Shown here: positions 25,505 through 34,124 of the stretch, piece by piece
Position numbering within the stretch: position 1 is the first letter of the stretch
Layout of the letters: each line of letters starts with the position of its first letter
DNA from: an uncultured Ignavibacteriales bacterium
GTDB lineage: Bacteria; Bacteroidota; Ignavibacteria; Ignavibacteriales; Ignavibacteriaceae
Assembly (NCBI GenBank): GCA_903843135.1
Contig: CAIMOS010000163.1
Coordinates: forward strand, 1 to 40,833
Reading direction: 5' to 3'
DNA: 40,833 nucleotides
Notes under the pieces: generated by a model
What the model saw: the letters and a program-made list of their open reading frames with translations, nothing else
Told to the model about the DNA's origin: nothing
Databases searched by the model: none
Translations under genes and position numbers: made by a program

Positions 25505-26197
25505 TTATTTTATCGAATCAGTATGCGCGCCCATCATTATTTTGCCGAGGGTCCTGATGAAAAGCTTAGTGTCGGTAGAGAAGCTTCTTGATTCTTCATA
25601 TTCAAGGTCGTAACGCATCAACTCATTAAAGTCGAACTCTTCTCCCCTGTTTAACTGCCATAATCCGGATATACCGGGTTTGCTTAAAATGCTGTTGCGC
25701 TTCTGTATAAGTCCCGGATACTTGTGCATTATCAGCGTGATGTCGCTGCAGGTCAGCGGCCGCGGGCCGATGAGGCTCATCTTCCCGAGAAGAACGTTAA
25801 ACAACTGCGGGGTTTCGTCCAGGCCTGTTTTGCGCAGCAGCCTGCCCAGAGGAAGGAAGGCATCTTTCGCGGCAAGTTTCTGCAATGAGTTTTCGTTAAG
25901 ATTATATACTTTAGCTTCGGGTTTGATGGTGCGGAGTTTAAGTATGCGCATTCTCTGATGGTTATCGCCTATTTCCCTTCTCTGCAGGAAAAACGGATTA
26001 ACCCGGTAAAACACCGCAATAAAAACCGCGTAAAGCAGTATCACCGGAGAAACAAGTATAATGCCTGCAGCGGCAAATAATTTATCTGTTACTGATTTTC
26101 CCGCCAGGTAAAATTCAAAATGAATTGATTCCGCCGGCTTGCTTAACGTGTGCGTGTGGTTTCTCTTTGCGTCAAAAGATATGTTCGCGATTCGCAT
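25505..26197 (-). CDS. Polyprenyl-phosphate sugar-1-phosphate transferase
   Basis: The 230-residue protein is a minimal bacterial sugar transferase (WcaJ/PglC-type core). One membrane helix lies at about 38-63, followed by the cytoplasmic catalytic domain with RILKLRTIKPEA, LPLGRLLRKTGLDETPQLFN, LLGKMSLIGPRPL and KPGISGLWQLN. The family transfers a phospho-sugar from a UDP-sugar to undecaprenyl phosphate, the first step in making a surface polysaccharide or glycan. No glycosyltransferases or Wzx/Wzy genes are near, so the product is unclear. It follows the T9SS surface protein and small membrane protein genes on the same strand with a 46-bp gap. Confidence 0.9.
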   Translation of the reverse strand: MRIANISFDAKRNHTHTLSKPAESIHFEFYLAGKSVTDKLFAAAGIILVSPVILLYAVFIAVFYRVNPFFLQRREIGDNHQRMRILKLRTIKPEAKVYNLNENSLQKLAAKDAFLPLGRLLRKTGLDETPQLFNVLLGKMSLIGPRPLTCSDITLIMHKYPGLIQKRNSILSKPGISGLWQLNRGEEFDFNELMRYDLEYEESRSFSTDTKLFIRTLGKIMMGAHTDSIK

Positions 26198-26243
26198 ACT
26201 GCTGATAATAAATCTGTTTAAACTGTAATTAAAATTTGCATTG

Positions 26244-26456
26244 CTAAAGTTTTATTCCCGAAGTGAAATTAATAAGAAATATAAAAAGCGCTGAAGCCAA
26301 TAGGCCCAGGCCGATCATAATACTAAATTCTACTTTCATTTTAATTCGTTGCGCGAGTTTATGGCGCCGGATATAATTGTCCTCACCGGACAAGTAATCG
26401 CCCGTGATTATATCCCGGTGAGCGGTATTTTCATAATTTAAAATAATTTTGCTCAC
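26244..26456 (-). CDS. Small single-span membrane protein (70 aa)
   Basis: From a GTG start two bases after the stop of the T9SS protein gene, this encodes a polar N-terminal half (NYENTAHRDIITGDYLSGED, then basic IRRHKLAQRIKMK). One hydrophobic helix (about 45-65) and a short tail, NFTSGIKL, follow. Orientation rules suggest the N-terminus is cytoplasmic. I recognise no family. The tight spacing with the gene before it and the sugar transferase after it suggests a three-gene unit. An internal ATG would leave only the helix, so the GTG is kept. Confidence 0.55.
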   Translation of the reverse strand: MSKIILNYENTAHRDIITGDYLSGEDNYIRRHKLAQRIKMKVEFSIMIGLGLLASALFIFLINFTSGIKL

Positions 26457-26458
26457 CG

Positions 26459-29041
26459 TTATTTCAGCAGTGTAAGTTTTTTTACGGCAGAAAAAGTTCG
26501 CGTCCCATTACCTTCGGCGTTAAGCCTGCAAAGGTAAATGCCGCCAGACAGACCGGTTGCGTTGAACTCAACCTCGTAGATGCCTTTTTCCTGGCTTTCG
26601 TTAACAAGCGAGGAAATCAGATTACCTAAAATATCATAAATTTGCAATTCAACAAAACTATTTTCGGGCAGCTGATAGGTGATAACGGTCGACGGATTAA
26701 ACGGATTCGGGTAGTTCTGGTTAAGGGCAAAGGCGGCCGGAGCAATTACTATATCGCCTTCAACTTCAGGGGAATAATCGAATGTGCCGTCAGTATCAAC
26801 CTGCTTCAAACGGTACATATACTTTCCGCCGGCCAGGTTTTTGTCTGAATACGAATATTCTTTCGGAGAGTTGCTGTTGCCGGCGCCCTGGACGAAACCG
26901 ATTTTCTCCCAGTTCCGTGCTTTTCCCGAATTAATAACAGACCGCTCAATATCGAACCCGTAATTATCAACCTCAGTGGCAGTGTTCCACTTTAGTGTGA
27001 CTGTTGTGCCTTTTACAACTGATTTAAAGGAAACGAGTTCAACAGGCAATGGCCCGTCCTGATTTCCCACAATAAAATCGCTGAATGTGCTGAACGACGC
27101 TATGGCGGAATAATTACCGCTGCCAAGATCCACCGGGGTTACATTAGTCGCGCTCCACCCGGAGCCGCTGTTTTTAGCTATGACTACCTGACTTAAAAGA
27201 CTAAATGTTGAACCGGCCTGCGTGGGGTTATTCCACTGCAATGTCACATTAACATTTCCGCCTGTACTCGTAAGTCTGGAAATAGTCCACGAATTCTTAA
27301 CGGTACTCTCAACACTGTTGATTGTATACTGGCTTGACTGTGTGGTGTTTATCGAGAAATCATCGGTACCGCTCGCAAGCTGAAGAGTCACGGGATTATA
27401 AAAGCTTGCTGATCTTCCGATGTGGAAAGACCTGGCCGAAGTTCCTACGCTTTGTTTTAACTTTCCCGTTCCGTTAGTAACGAAATATTTTGTGGCGTCA
27501 GCGCCGGAAACGGTTCCCGTCACCGTTAAATCGTTGTTGCCGAGGCTTAGTTTACCGTTGCTCATTGTAAGCGTGCCTGAGACCGTCTTTGCTTCATTCA
27601 AAGCAACGCCGGCAGCGTTATTTATTTTCAGGTTAGGAAACGAAGACGGAAACTCGATAGATGTAGTCTGGGCGGAACTGCCCGCGTATTCAATTACAGC
27701 GCCTGCCGCATAAGTTGGTTGCACTGAAACTGATGCGGCCCCCTGCATAGAAAGGGTCCCGTTTACCGTTATGCCGCTGGTAGTCTTGACATTGCTTCCG
27801 CCAAGAGTAAGGTTATAATAAGAAAAAGAATTCTTTGCAGTCTGGGCGCCGTTTCCAATATAAGCTATTGTAAATCCGGGCTGCATTGTTTGTGTCCCCG
27901 AAACAGTCGGAAAAGTTGAAGAGTGAATGTTCAGGGTACCGGAGTTGAGATAAAGATTGGTGGTCGTGATTGCATTTCCGCCATCAGTAAAAATACTGTT
28001 TGGAACCTGATCTCCCACATAAATTGAAGTTGCCGTAACAGGCTTACCGAGTGTAACGCCGGCGGTCGTATTTATTCTAATAATTGTTACTGTAGAGGGA
28101 AGTTCTGTCCCGGTGATTGTTGGGGAGCTTCCATTATACTCAACAGTAGTGGATCCCGTTACTGTCGGGGATGTTCCTGTTGCTGTTGTGCCTCCGGAGA
28201 CGCTGTAAGCGCCTGTAACACTTGTACCCGAAGTTATGGTTTTCGATCCCGTACCGCTGAGTTGCAGGTTCCCGTAACTTGTAGGATAAATCGTCTGCGT
28301 TACATCTCCGCCGTAGTTAAAAGTTGTCAGTGCGTTTGTTAAGTTGATAATGTTCGTTCCGCTGGCTGAGAAATTAAACGGCACCGCCCCGGTTAGGTTA
28401 ACAGTACACGCAGATGTCGCGTTTGCAGTTGTTACCGTCGATGTGCATCCTGCGGCTGCGCTATTATCTGTGAAAATTTGTCCGCTTATAAAAATATTGC
28501 CGCCCTGAAAATCCAGCGCCGGGTTATTTATTTTTCCGGCCTGAGCGCTGACCCTTGAATACAAATTAACATTAGTGCATCTCAGTGTATCAACACTCAT
28601 AATAAACGTAACTACTGTCGTACCGCTTGTAGCCGGTTCGCTTTGATTGCCAACATTAATTGTTCCGCAGATGAGCGTCCCGCTCCCGGAAATTTGATAG
28701 CTACCGTTATTTGCTATTGCGTTATTCCAATGAGGGGCAAATACGCTTCCAACTACGTTAAGAACGGAATTATCGTTAATTGATATTATGCTTGTTGTTG
28801 ATTTGTTTGTAGAATTAAAAATAATACTGAGGCAACTTGTGGATTGAGTTACTGTAATCGTATGGCCGGCAGTTATCGAAACAGAATCTGCAATGGTTGG
28901 CACAACTCCTCCTACCCAGGTTGCGGTGGCATTCCAGTTGCCTGAGGCATTAGATGCTATAGAGACCGGCATTATCCGGCCAGTTGTATTAATTACAGTA
29001 AAAACAATTGCAAATAAAAGAATCTGACGGAGCTTATTCAC
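26459..29041 (-). CDS. Large T9SS-secreted repeat protein
   Basis: The 860-residue protein starts at GTG, with a signal-type N-terminus (MNKLRQILLFAIVFTVINTT). A G8-like segment (SGNWNATATWVGGVVPTIAD, TITAGHTITV-like) opens a long Ser/Thr/Gly/Asn-rich beta-helix-like region made of repeated short strands (about 40-640), for example TYAAGAVIEYAGSSAQT and GTLTMSNGKLSLGNNDLTV. A fibronectin-like segment (LPVELVSFKSVVKGTTVTLK, about 660-760) follows, then the T9SS type A sorting domain with LNQNYPNPFNPSTVITYQLP and a final KKLTLLK. It is predicted to be surface-anchored, possibly an adhesin-like or polymer-binding protein. No catalytic residues are visible. Confidence 0.85.
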   Translation of the reverse strand: MNKLRQILLFAIVFTVINTTGRIMPVSIASNASGNWNATATWVGGVVPTIADSVSITAGHTITVTQSTSCLSIIFNSTNKSTTSIISINDNSVLNVVGSVFAPHWNNAIANNGSYQISGSGTLICGTINVGNQSEPATSGTTVVTFIMSVDTLRCTNVNLYSRVSAQAGKINNPALDFQGGNIFISGQIFTDNSAAAGCTSTVTTANATSACTVNLTGAVPFNFSASGTNIINLTNALTTFNYGGDVTQTIYPTSYGNLQLSGTGSKTITSGTSVTGAYSVSGGTTATGTSPTVTGSTTVEYNGSSPTITGTELPSTVTIIRINTTAGVTLGKPVTATSIYVGDQVPNSIFTDGGNAITTTNLYLNSGTLNIHSSTFPTVSGTQTMQPGFTIAYIGNGAQTAKNSFSYYNLTLGGSNVKTTSGITVNGTLSMQGAASVSVQPTYAAGAVIEYAGSSAQTTSIEFPSSFPNLKINNAAGVALNEAKTVSGTLTMSNGKLSLGNNDLTVTGTVSGADATKYFVTNGTGKLKQSVGTSARSFHIGRSASFYNPVTLQLASGTDDFSINTTQSSQYTINSVESTVKNSWTISRLTSTGGNVNVTLQWNNPTQAGSTFSLLSQVVIAKNSGSGWSATNVTPVDLGSGNYSAIASFSTFSDFIVGNQDGPLPVELVSFKSVVKGTTVTLKWNTATEVDNYGFDIERSVINSGKARNWEKIGFVQGAGNSNSPKEYSYSDKNLAGGKYMYRLKQVDTDGTFDYSPEVEGDIVIAPAAFALNQNYPNPFNPSTVITYQLPENSFVELQIYDILGNLISSLVNESQEKGIYEVEFNATGLSGGIYLCRLNAEGNGTRTFSAVKKLTLLK

Positions 29042-29480
29042 TTATTATACTTTCTATATAATTATGATATATGAAAAATTTTGAAATCAATGGTTTAAAA
29101 ACACAACCGGACTGTTATGCCTGCATTCCGGCGCTTATTTTATGATGGACGGGGAAAGAACCGGACAATAATTACAGCAGAATACTTCGCCATCATTGAT
29201 TATCCCTGTTGTTTGCACTCGATTACAGCATCGAGAATTATAAAAAATATTTATTAGAAAAATTTTTATATTCTTTGCGTTATATTTAATGAATGCTGGG
29301 TGTGCCGGCAACAGATATTCTATTTACGCCAATAAAGCGCGGGAAACGCTAAATAACGTCTCTGAATGATAGATTTTTTTTGGGTGGTATTAACAAAAAT
29401 CCGGATTCCGGGAACCAAGGCGGCTCCGCAAAATTTGTGATTTGTTTGGAAGGTGCAGGTCCTATAACAACTTAAGTTAA
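29042..29480. other. Non-coding gap upstream of the T9SS repeat protein
   Basis: No reading frame of note. The AT-rich first 100 bp should contain the promoter of the minus-strand T9SS gene. A CTCGAT/ATCGAG hairpin lies at 29218-29235. TGCATTCCGGCGC near 29122 resembles part of the 70-bp repeat at 5116-5290. Confidence 0.4.
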
Positions 29481-29516
29481 AATAACCGCGGCAGATATTT
29501 AGCTGTTCCGGTTATT
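29481..29516 (-). terminator. Possible terminator of the histidine kinase gene
   Basis: AATAACCG and CGGTTATT form an 8-bp stem with an inner CAG/CTG pairing. On the minus strand it is followed by TTTTAACTTAAG. It starts 5 bp past the kinase stop. The T run is short, so efficiency is uncertain. Confidence 0.5.
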
Positions 29517-29520
29517 AACT

Positions 29521-30927
29521 TTAATTAATCCGTTCCTCCGCACGGACAGGTAAGCTGAAGGAAAACCGGCTTCCTTTTCCGGTTTCGCTCTCAACCAGGA
29601 TTTTGCCGCCGTGTTTCCGAACAAACTCCTTGCAAAGTAAAAGCCCAAGTCCCGTGCCGGTTTCATTTTCGGTGCCGGCAGTACTAACTTTTTCGCTTAT
29701 ATCGAATAACTTATCCAGTGTCCCGCGCGGTATGCCGACACCGTTGTCTTCCACGTAAATAGTCACGTGCTTTCCGTCCAGAACAGACCGGACGAGGACC
29801 TCTCCCCCCTTAGGCGTAAATTTTATCGCGTTAGAAATTAAATTCCGCAAAACGGTACGGACCATATTCAGGTCAGCGTAAACATCGGGGTTCTCCCCGT
29901 ATTCGAATTTCAGCGCGATGTTTTTATTTCTGGCGCTGCTTTCAGAAAGATTACAGGATACTTCGAACAAATTTTTGAGGGAAAAATATTCCGGCTTGTA
30001 TTCAAGTTGCCCGGTTTGTGAACGCGCCCACTCCAGTAAATTTTCGAGCAGCCTATATGCGCTTTTCGCGGAACCGTTAATTCGGGTGATGCCTTTATGA
30101 ATTGCTTCCGGTTTCATCGTATTAATTTTACCGCCTAACAGTTCTGTAAACGACAGAATGCTGTTAAACGGGTTCTTTAAGTCGTGGGCGATAATCGAGA
30201 AGAATTTATCCTTTGTGGCGTTTAATTCACGCAATTCAGTATTTTGCAATTTTATTGTCAGGTTCTGAACATATCCGGACCGGTGAAGTTTTTCAATATT
30301 GTAAGATGCCCACAGGCCGATTATGTTGGCAGAGATAAAAAAGAAGTTATTATTTATCAGCACCAGCATATTCTCGCTTTCAAATCCTCCGTCGGCAAGG
30401 CGCTGAACAAAGACTGCTGTTATTTCGTACCCAAGTGTAATTATTATCGACGCGATAACGCTGTTCCAAAACCGCAGGCGTATAAAAGTATAAATCCACA
30501 TTATCACAAGCATCAGTCCGCTGTAATAGTATTTATGCCCGGGTTCGGAAGGTTTGGAGAAGGCAATCATAGCGACTATGCCCAGCCCGACGACGGATGA
30601 ACTGGCGATCAGAAGAATCTGATTGTGCCGTTTGTAGAAATTATAAAATGAGGCTATGATCATAATAATCAGAACGGGTATTACAATTACAAACCGTATG
30701 AACCAGGCGATATGCTTTGTTTCGGGGACTATCCATACATCAAGTACGCCAAAAATCGCGTATAAAAATATGCAGAGAAAAAAACCCGCCCGCATTGTAA
30801 TCAGAGAATTATTTACATAATCCTCCAGGAATTGTTCCTCGGCCGGCCCGTCGAAACTGAACTTAAAGTCCGGGAGCCAGCTTTTTAATGCGGTTAAAGT
30901 ATTTCTTAACCGGCTGGTTTTGTACAT
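29521..30927 (-). CDS. Membrane-bound sensor histidine kinase
   Basis: The 468-residue protein has six to seven membrane helices in its N-terminal 210 residues. A short coiled linker follows, then a HisKA domain with the phosphorylated His in [15 protein letters not shown] (H248 from this start) and a HATPase_c domain with [23 protein letters not shown] and [12 protein letters not shown]. It should autophosphorylate in response to a membrane or extracellular cue. No response regulator is adjacent, so it is an orphan kinase; the receiver-PP2C protein at 5591 is too distant to pair with confidence. The frame extends to a TTG at 30951, but the ATG at 30927 is the more likely start. Confidence 0.92.
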   Translation of the reverse strand: MYKTSRLRNTLTALKSWLPDFKFSFDGPAEEQFLEDYVNNSLITMRAGFFLCIFLYAIFGVLDVWIVPETKHIAWFIRFVIVIPVLIIMIIASFYNFYKRHNQILLIASSSVVGLGIVAMIAFSKPSEPGHKYYYSGLMLVIMWIYTFIRLRFWNSVIASIIITLGYEITAVFVQRLADGGFESENMLVLINNNFFFISANIIGLWASYNIEKLHRSGYVQNLTIKLQNTELRELNATKDKFFSIIAHDLKNPFNSILSFTELLGGKINTMKPEAIHKGITRINGSAKSAYRLLENLLEWARSQTGQLEYKPEYFSLKNLFEVSCNLSESSARNKNIALKFEYGENPDVYADLNMVRTVLRNLISNAIKFTPKGGEVLVRSVLDGKHVTIYVEDNGVGIPRGTLDKLFDISEKVSTAGTENETGTGLGLLLCKEFVRKHGGKILVESETGKGSRFSFSLPVRAEERIN

Positions 30928-31103
30928 TATATATTGTTCTGATTGTGACAAAAAAGCAAAATTAAAATATCAGCAGATACACCGGCAGACCACAAAATAA
31001 ATGGAGTGCAAATATATATAAGTTTTTCTGATCTTTTAACATTTTTGGTTTCTGAGTGATTCGCTCATCAACGATAATTTACGAGATGAGACTGAGGGGA
31101 AAT

Positions 31104-31197
31104 TCAACACTGATATCACAGATTTATGCTGATCAACACCGATTGCGTACTTTGCGTAACCTTTGCGCCTTTGCGTTTAAGTACTCAATCGCAAAGC
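31104..31197. repeat. Dispersed repeat: CACTGAT plus inverted ACGCAAAG block
   Basis: AACACTGATATCACAGAT and related half-motifs run into GTACTTTGCGTAACCTTTGCG and CCTTTGCGTTTAAGTACT. The latter is the reverse complement of the block at 20180-20220. It lies in the 317-bp gap between the histidine kinase and recN operon, which otherwise shows only AT-rich sequence. Confidence 0.7.
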
Positions 31198-31243
31198 CGG
31201 AAATTTCTTCACCGAGAACGAAAGAGATATATTAAGGGTACGA

Positions 31244-31462
31244 TCAGAAATCGTCGTACACGGCTTCATCCACGGGGAGGCCGTAATAGTATTCCTGAAT
31301 TTTATTATCCGAGACCGCCGATTTGTAATGCTTGTCAATCGGTTCGTCGACTAAAAAAATTGCCCTGATGTTGTCTTCCTTCGGCAGGAGTTTAAGTAAT
31401 TCCTCGGGGATAAAAACTTTTCCGTCTTTATTAATCTTGATCTGTCCTTCGTATGCTTTCAT
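31244..31462 (-). CDS. Small AbrB-like protein downstream of recN
   Basis: The 72-residue product MKAYEGQIKINKDGKVFIPE... has the beta-strand pattern of AbrB/SpoVT-type DNA-binding or antitoxin N-termini: two strands around KINKDGKVFIPEELLKLL. An acidic C-terminus (PVDEAVYDDF) follows. The comparison rests on pattern only. It begins 20 bp after the recN stop and is the last gene of the operon. No toxin gene follows, so if it is an antitoxin it is a solitary one. A possible alternative is a small conserved protein of unknown role. Confidence 0.6.
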   Translation of the reverse strand: MKAYEGQIKINKDGKVFIPEELLKLLPKEDNIRAIFLVDEPIDKHYKSAVSDNKIQEYYYGLPVDEAVYDDF

Positions 31463-31482
31463 TTTAACCGTCCTGTATAAAA

Positions 31483-33186
31483 TTAATCCTTTAACCCCAT
31501 AAGTTCGCGCGCGCCTTTGAGGCTTGCTTCGGTAACATTTTCCCCGCTCATTAGTTTCGCTACTTCCCTGATCTGCTCCTCTGTTTTAAGTTTCCTGATG
31601 GAACTGAAAACCCTCTGTTCGGCCTCGCTCTTTTCCACGACATAATGATGATTCGCAAGCCCCGCGATCTGCGGCAGGTGCGTTATCGCGATGATCTGAT
31701 GGAACGAGGCGAGGTCCTTCAGCGACTGTCCCACTTTCTGCGCTATCCTTCCGCTGACGCCGGTGTCAATTTCATCGAAGATAAGCAGAGGCAGTTTATC
31801 GCTTTTCGCGAGGACCGTTTTAATCGAAAGCATCACTCTCGATATTTCCCCGCCGCTCGCAACTTTTACCAGCGGCTTAACATCCTCGCCGGCATTTGTT
31901 GATATATAAAACTCTACCTCATCAAATCCGTCAGAGGTATAATGAAGTTTTTTCCCGCCGGCATTAATGTAGTTGCTGTTCTGCGATTCACGCGATGCAA
32001 TCTTCACTTCAAATGAAGCGTTATTAATTCCCAGCGCGGAGAGAGTATTTATAAGCTCTTTAGAAATCTTTTTCGAAACCGCTTTTCTTTTCTCCGATAT
32101 CACCGATGCTTTGTCCCCGCACCTAATTCTCAGTTCGCTGATGAGCTTTTCCAGACGCTCGGTTTCAAGATCAAAGTTGCCGGCGAGCAGCAGTTCGCTT
32201 CTTACTCTTTCAAGATGAGCGGTAACTGCAGCAATGCTGCCGCCGTATTTTTTCTTAAGCATATTGATTGAGGATAAGCGGAGGCGTTTCGCGTCTATTT
32301 CGGAGGGATCAACTTCCAGCTTTGTGTTGTAATCTCTTACGGAAGCAGTCACATCGTCAATCAGGGCAATCGCCTGCTTCAGTTCTTCTATGAGCCCCTG
32401 GAAATAGTTGTCATACTCCTCCACCGAATCCAGTTCGTTCTTAACTTTATTCAGCTGATCGTGAATTGAATTTTCATTGTCATACAGCAGGCCGTAAACC
32501 GAAGCGGATGTTTCGAAAAGTTTCTCTGAATTCTCAAGCACTTTCAGCGTATTGGTAAGCTGTTCATCTTCCCCTTCAAGAGGCATTACCGATTCTATCT
32601 CTTTCAGCTGGAAGGAATAAATGTCTTTTTTCTCTGTCAAAGTTTTTTCGCGGCTTTTGATATCTTCGAGCTCCCTGACTGCCGCGTTCAGCTGCTTATA
32701 AAGTCCGTAATACTCATCCTTCTCCTTTTCGAAAGTCCCGAAACCGTCGAGCATTTCAATATGAGTGTCGGGCCGCAGCAGGCTCTGGTGCTCGTGCTGC
32801 CCGTGAAGATCAACAAGCAGATCGCCAGCTTCTTTGATAAGGTTAAGAGTGACCGGCGTGTCGTTTATAAAACAGCGGTTGCTCCCCTTCGAGGAAATTT
32901 CGCGCCTGATGATAAGTTCATCGGATACATCGATATCGTTTTCGGTAAGCAGTTTAAGAACTTTTTTATTTCCGTCAAGGCTGAATATCCCTTCCACGAT
33001 ACTTTTAGCCGCGCCTTTCCGTATCACCTCTGCAGAGGCGCGTTCGCCGAGCAGAAGCCCCATCGCGTCGATCAGGATGGATTTACCCGCGCCTGTTTCG
33101 CCTGTAATGATATTAAGCCCGCTGCCGAACTCAATACTGATGTTCTCAATAAGCGCGTAGTCTTTTATCTGCAGCGATTTAATCAT
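31483..33186 (-). CDS. recN: DNA repair protein RecN
   Basis: The 567-residue SMC-like ATPase acts in double-strand-break repair on the nucleoid. Walker A is GETGAGKS (29-36). The central region (about 150-370) is coiled coil, and the ABC signature KVASGGEISRVMLSIK and Walker B LLIFDEIDTGVSG lie near the C-terminus, followed by ITHLPQIAGLANHHYVV. Length and domain order match RecN. Its ATG overlaps the stop of the NUDIX gene by one base (TAATG), so translation is likely coupled. Confidence 0.97.
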   Translation of the reverse strand: MIKSLQIKDYALIENISIEFGSGLNIITGETGAGKSILIDAMGLLLGERASAEVIRKGAAKSIVEGIFSLDGNKKVLKLLTENDIDVSDELIIRREISSKGSNRCFINDTPVTLNLIKEAGDLLVDLHGQHEHQSLLRPDTHIEMLDGFGTFEKEKDEYYGLYKQLNAAVRELEDIKSREKTLTEKKDIYSFQLKEIESVMPLEGEDEQLTNTLKVLENSEKLFETSASVYGLLYDNENSIHDQLNKVKNELDSVEEYDNYFQGLIEELKQAIALIDDVTASVRDYNTKLEVDPSEIDAKRLRLSSINMLKKKYGGSIAAVTAHLERVRSELLLAGNFDLETERLEKLISELRIRCGDKASVISEKRKAVSKKISKELINTLSALGINNASFEVKIASRESQNSNYINAGGKKLHYTSDGFDEVEFYISTNAGEDVKPLVKVASGGEISRVMLSIKTVLAKSDKLPLLIFDEIDTGVSGRIAQKVGQSLKDLASFHQIIAITHLPQIAGLANHHYVVEKSEAEQRVFSSIRKLKTEEQIREVAKLMSGENVTEASLKGARELMGLKD

Positions 33187-33737
33187 TAACCGGAATGCCT
33201 TTCGAGATAAATCTTTGCCATCATAAGTCCCGATAAAGTTTTGCCGTCATATATCTCGCCGGCGGAGATCATATCTTCGATTTGCTTAAATGTATATTCG
33301 TGCATCTGCATTCCGTACTCTCCTTCTTCCCGGTTGTGATCGCCGGGAACAAGTTTCTGCGCGATATAGATGTGGAGAATTTCCGAGCAAAAACCGGGAG
33401 TTGTGCAGATCGCGCCGAGCTTCACAACCTTTTCCGTTTTATATCCGGTCTCTTCTTCAAGTTCGCGCACCGCGCAATTTAATGGATCCTCGCCCGTGAA
33501 TAGTTTGCCCGCGGGAAGTTCTGTAACGTACTTTTTGAGGGGGTAACGGTACTGGTTTATCATAACGATTTTCCCGTCATCCTTAACCGGCACAACAACG
33601 GCACCGCCGCTGTGGAGGACTGTTTCCCTGTATCCGGGATTCCCGCTGTCGTAAACTATTTCATCAACCTGAATATCGAACACCCGGCCGGAAAATGCTA
33701 TTTCGCTTTTTGTAACCTTAAAATTAGTTTCGATCAT
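33186..33737 (-). CDS. NUDIX hydrolase, ADP-ribose pyrophosphatase type
   Basis: The 183-residue protein contains a perfect NUDIX box at 77-99 (G-x5-E-x7-REL-x-EE-x-G-Y, in LPAGKLFTGEDP... REELEEETGY-like sequence). The surrounding layout, with MINQYRYPLKKYVTELPAGK before the box and TTPGFCSEILHIYIAQKL after it, is that of ADP-ribose pyrophosphatases (NudF/NudE group). These hydrolyse ADP-ribose to AMP and ribose 5-phosphate. It is cytoplasmic. It sits between a DUF1232 gene (25-bp gap) and recN (1-bp overlap). A macro-domain gene elsewhere in the window (1727-2278) handles related metabolites but is not linked. Confidence 0.93.
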   Translation of the reverse strand: MIETNFKVTKSEIAFSGRVFDIQVDEIVYDSGNPGYRETVLHSGGAVVVPVKDDGKIVMINQYRYPLKKYVTELPAGKLFTGEDPLNCAVRELEEETGYKTEKVVKLGAICTTPGFCSEILHIYIAQKLVPGDHNREEGEYGMQMHEYTFKQIEDMISAGEIYDGKTLSGLMMAKIYLERHSG

Positions 33738-33762
33738 CTTAATATTGGCTGTATCTGCAAAA

Positions 33763-34104
33763 TCAATAATAAGCTTTTATTTCATTCCCGAGAAATTTAA
33801 TTACCGCCGTGATTACGCCAAGGTCATCAAGGTATCCCACCAGCGGAGTCAGATCGGGGATAGTATCTATGGGGCTGATAAAATAGATCAGCGCGCCGAC
33901 TACAATTGTCTTTCTGTACCAGGGCACATACTTGTCTTTCATATAATTGTACAGCGCGACAACGTCCTTCGCGAAGGAAATTTTCTTACCGTATTTTTCA
34001 AGTGTGACCCATAATCCGGATTCGACATAATTAACTTTTTCCTGCTCGGTAAAATTTTCTGTGTCTTCGTAGCGGATGTTTCTCCATTCAAGATCGTTGC
34101 TCAT
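33763..34104 (-). CDS. DUF1232 (YkvA) family protein
   Basis: The 113-residue protein carries the DUF1232 core at about 55-105: WYRKTIVVGALIYFISPIDT, then IPDLTPLVGYLDDLGVI. This hydrophobic hairpin with the P-x-D-x-x-P-D motif defines the YkvA family of membrane-associated proteins with no settled function. A charged N-terminal half precedes it. It follows the S9 peptidase gene by 20 bp and precedes the NUDIX gene by 25 bp on the same strand. Confidence 0.88.
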   Translation of the reverse strand: MSNDLEWRNIRYEDTENFTEQEKVNYVESGLWVTLEKYGKKISFAKDVVALYNYMKDKYVPWYRKTIVVGALIYFISPIDTIPDLTPLVGYLDDLGVITAVIKFLGNEIKAYY

Positions 34105-34124
34105 AAACCTTTCCTCAATCTAAA

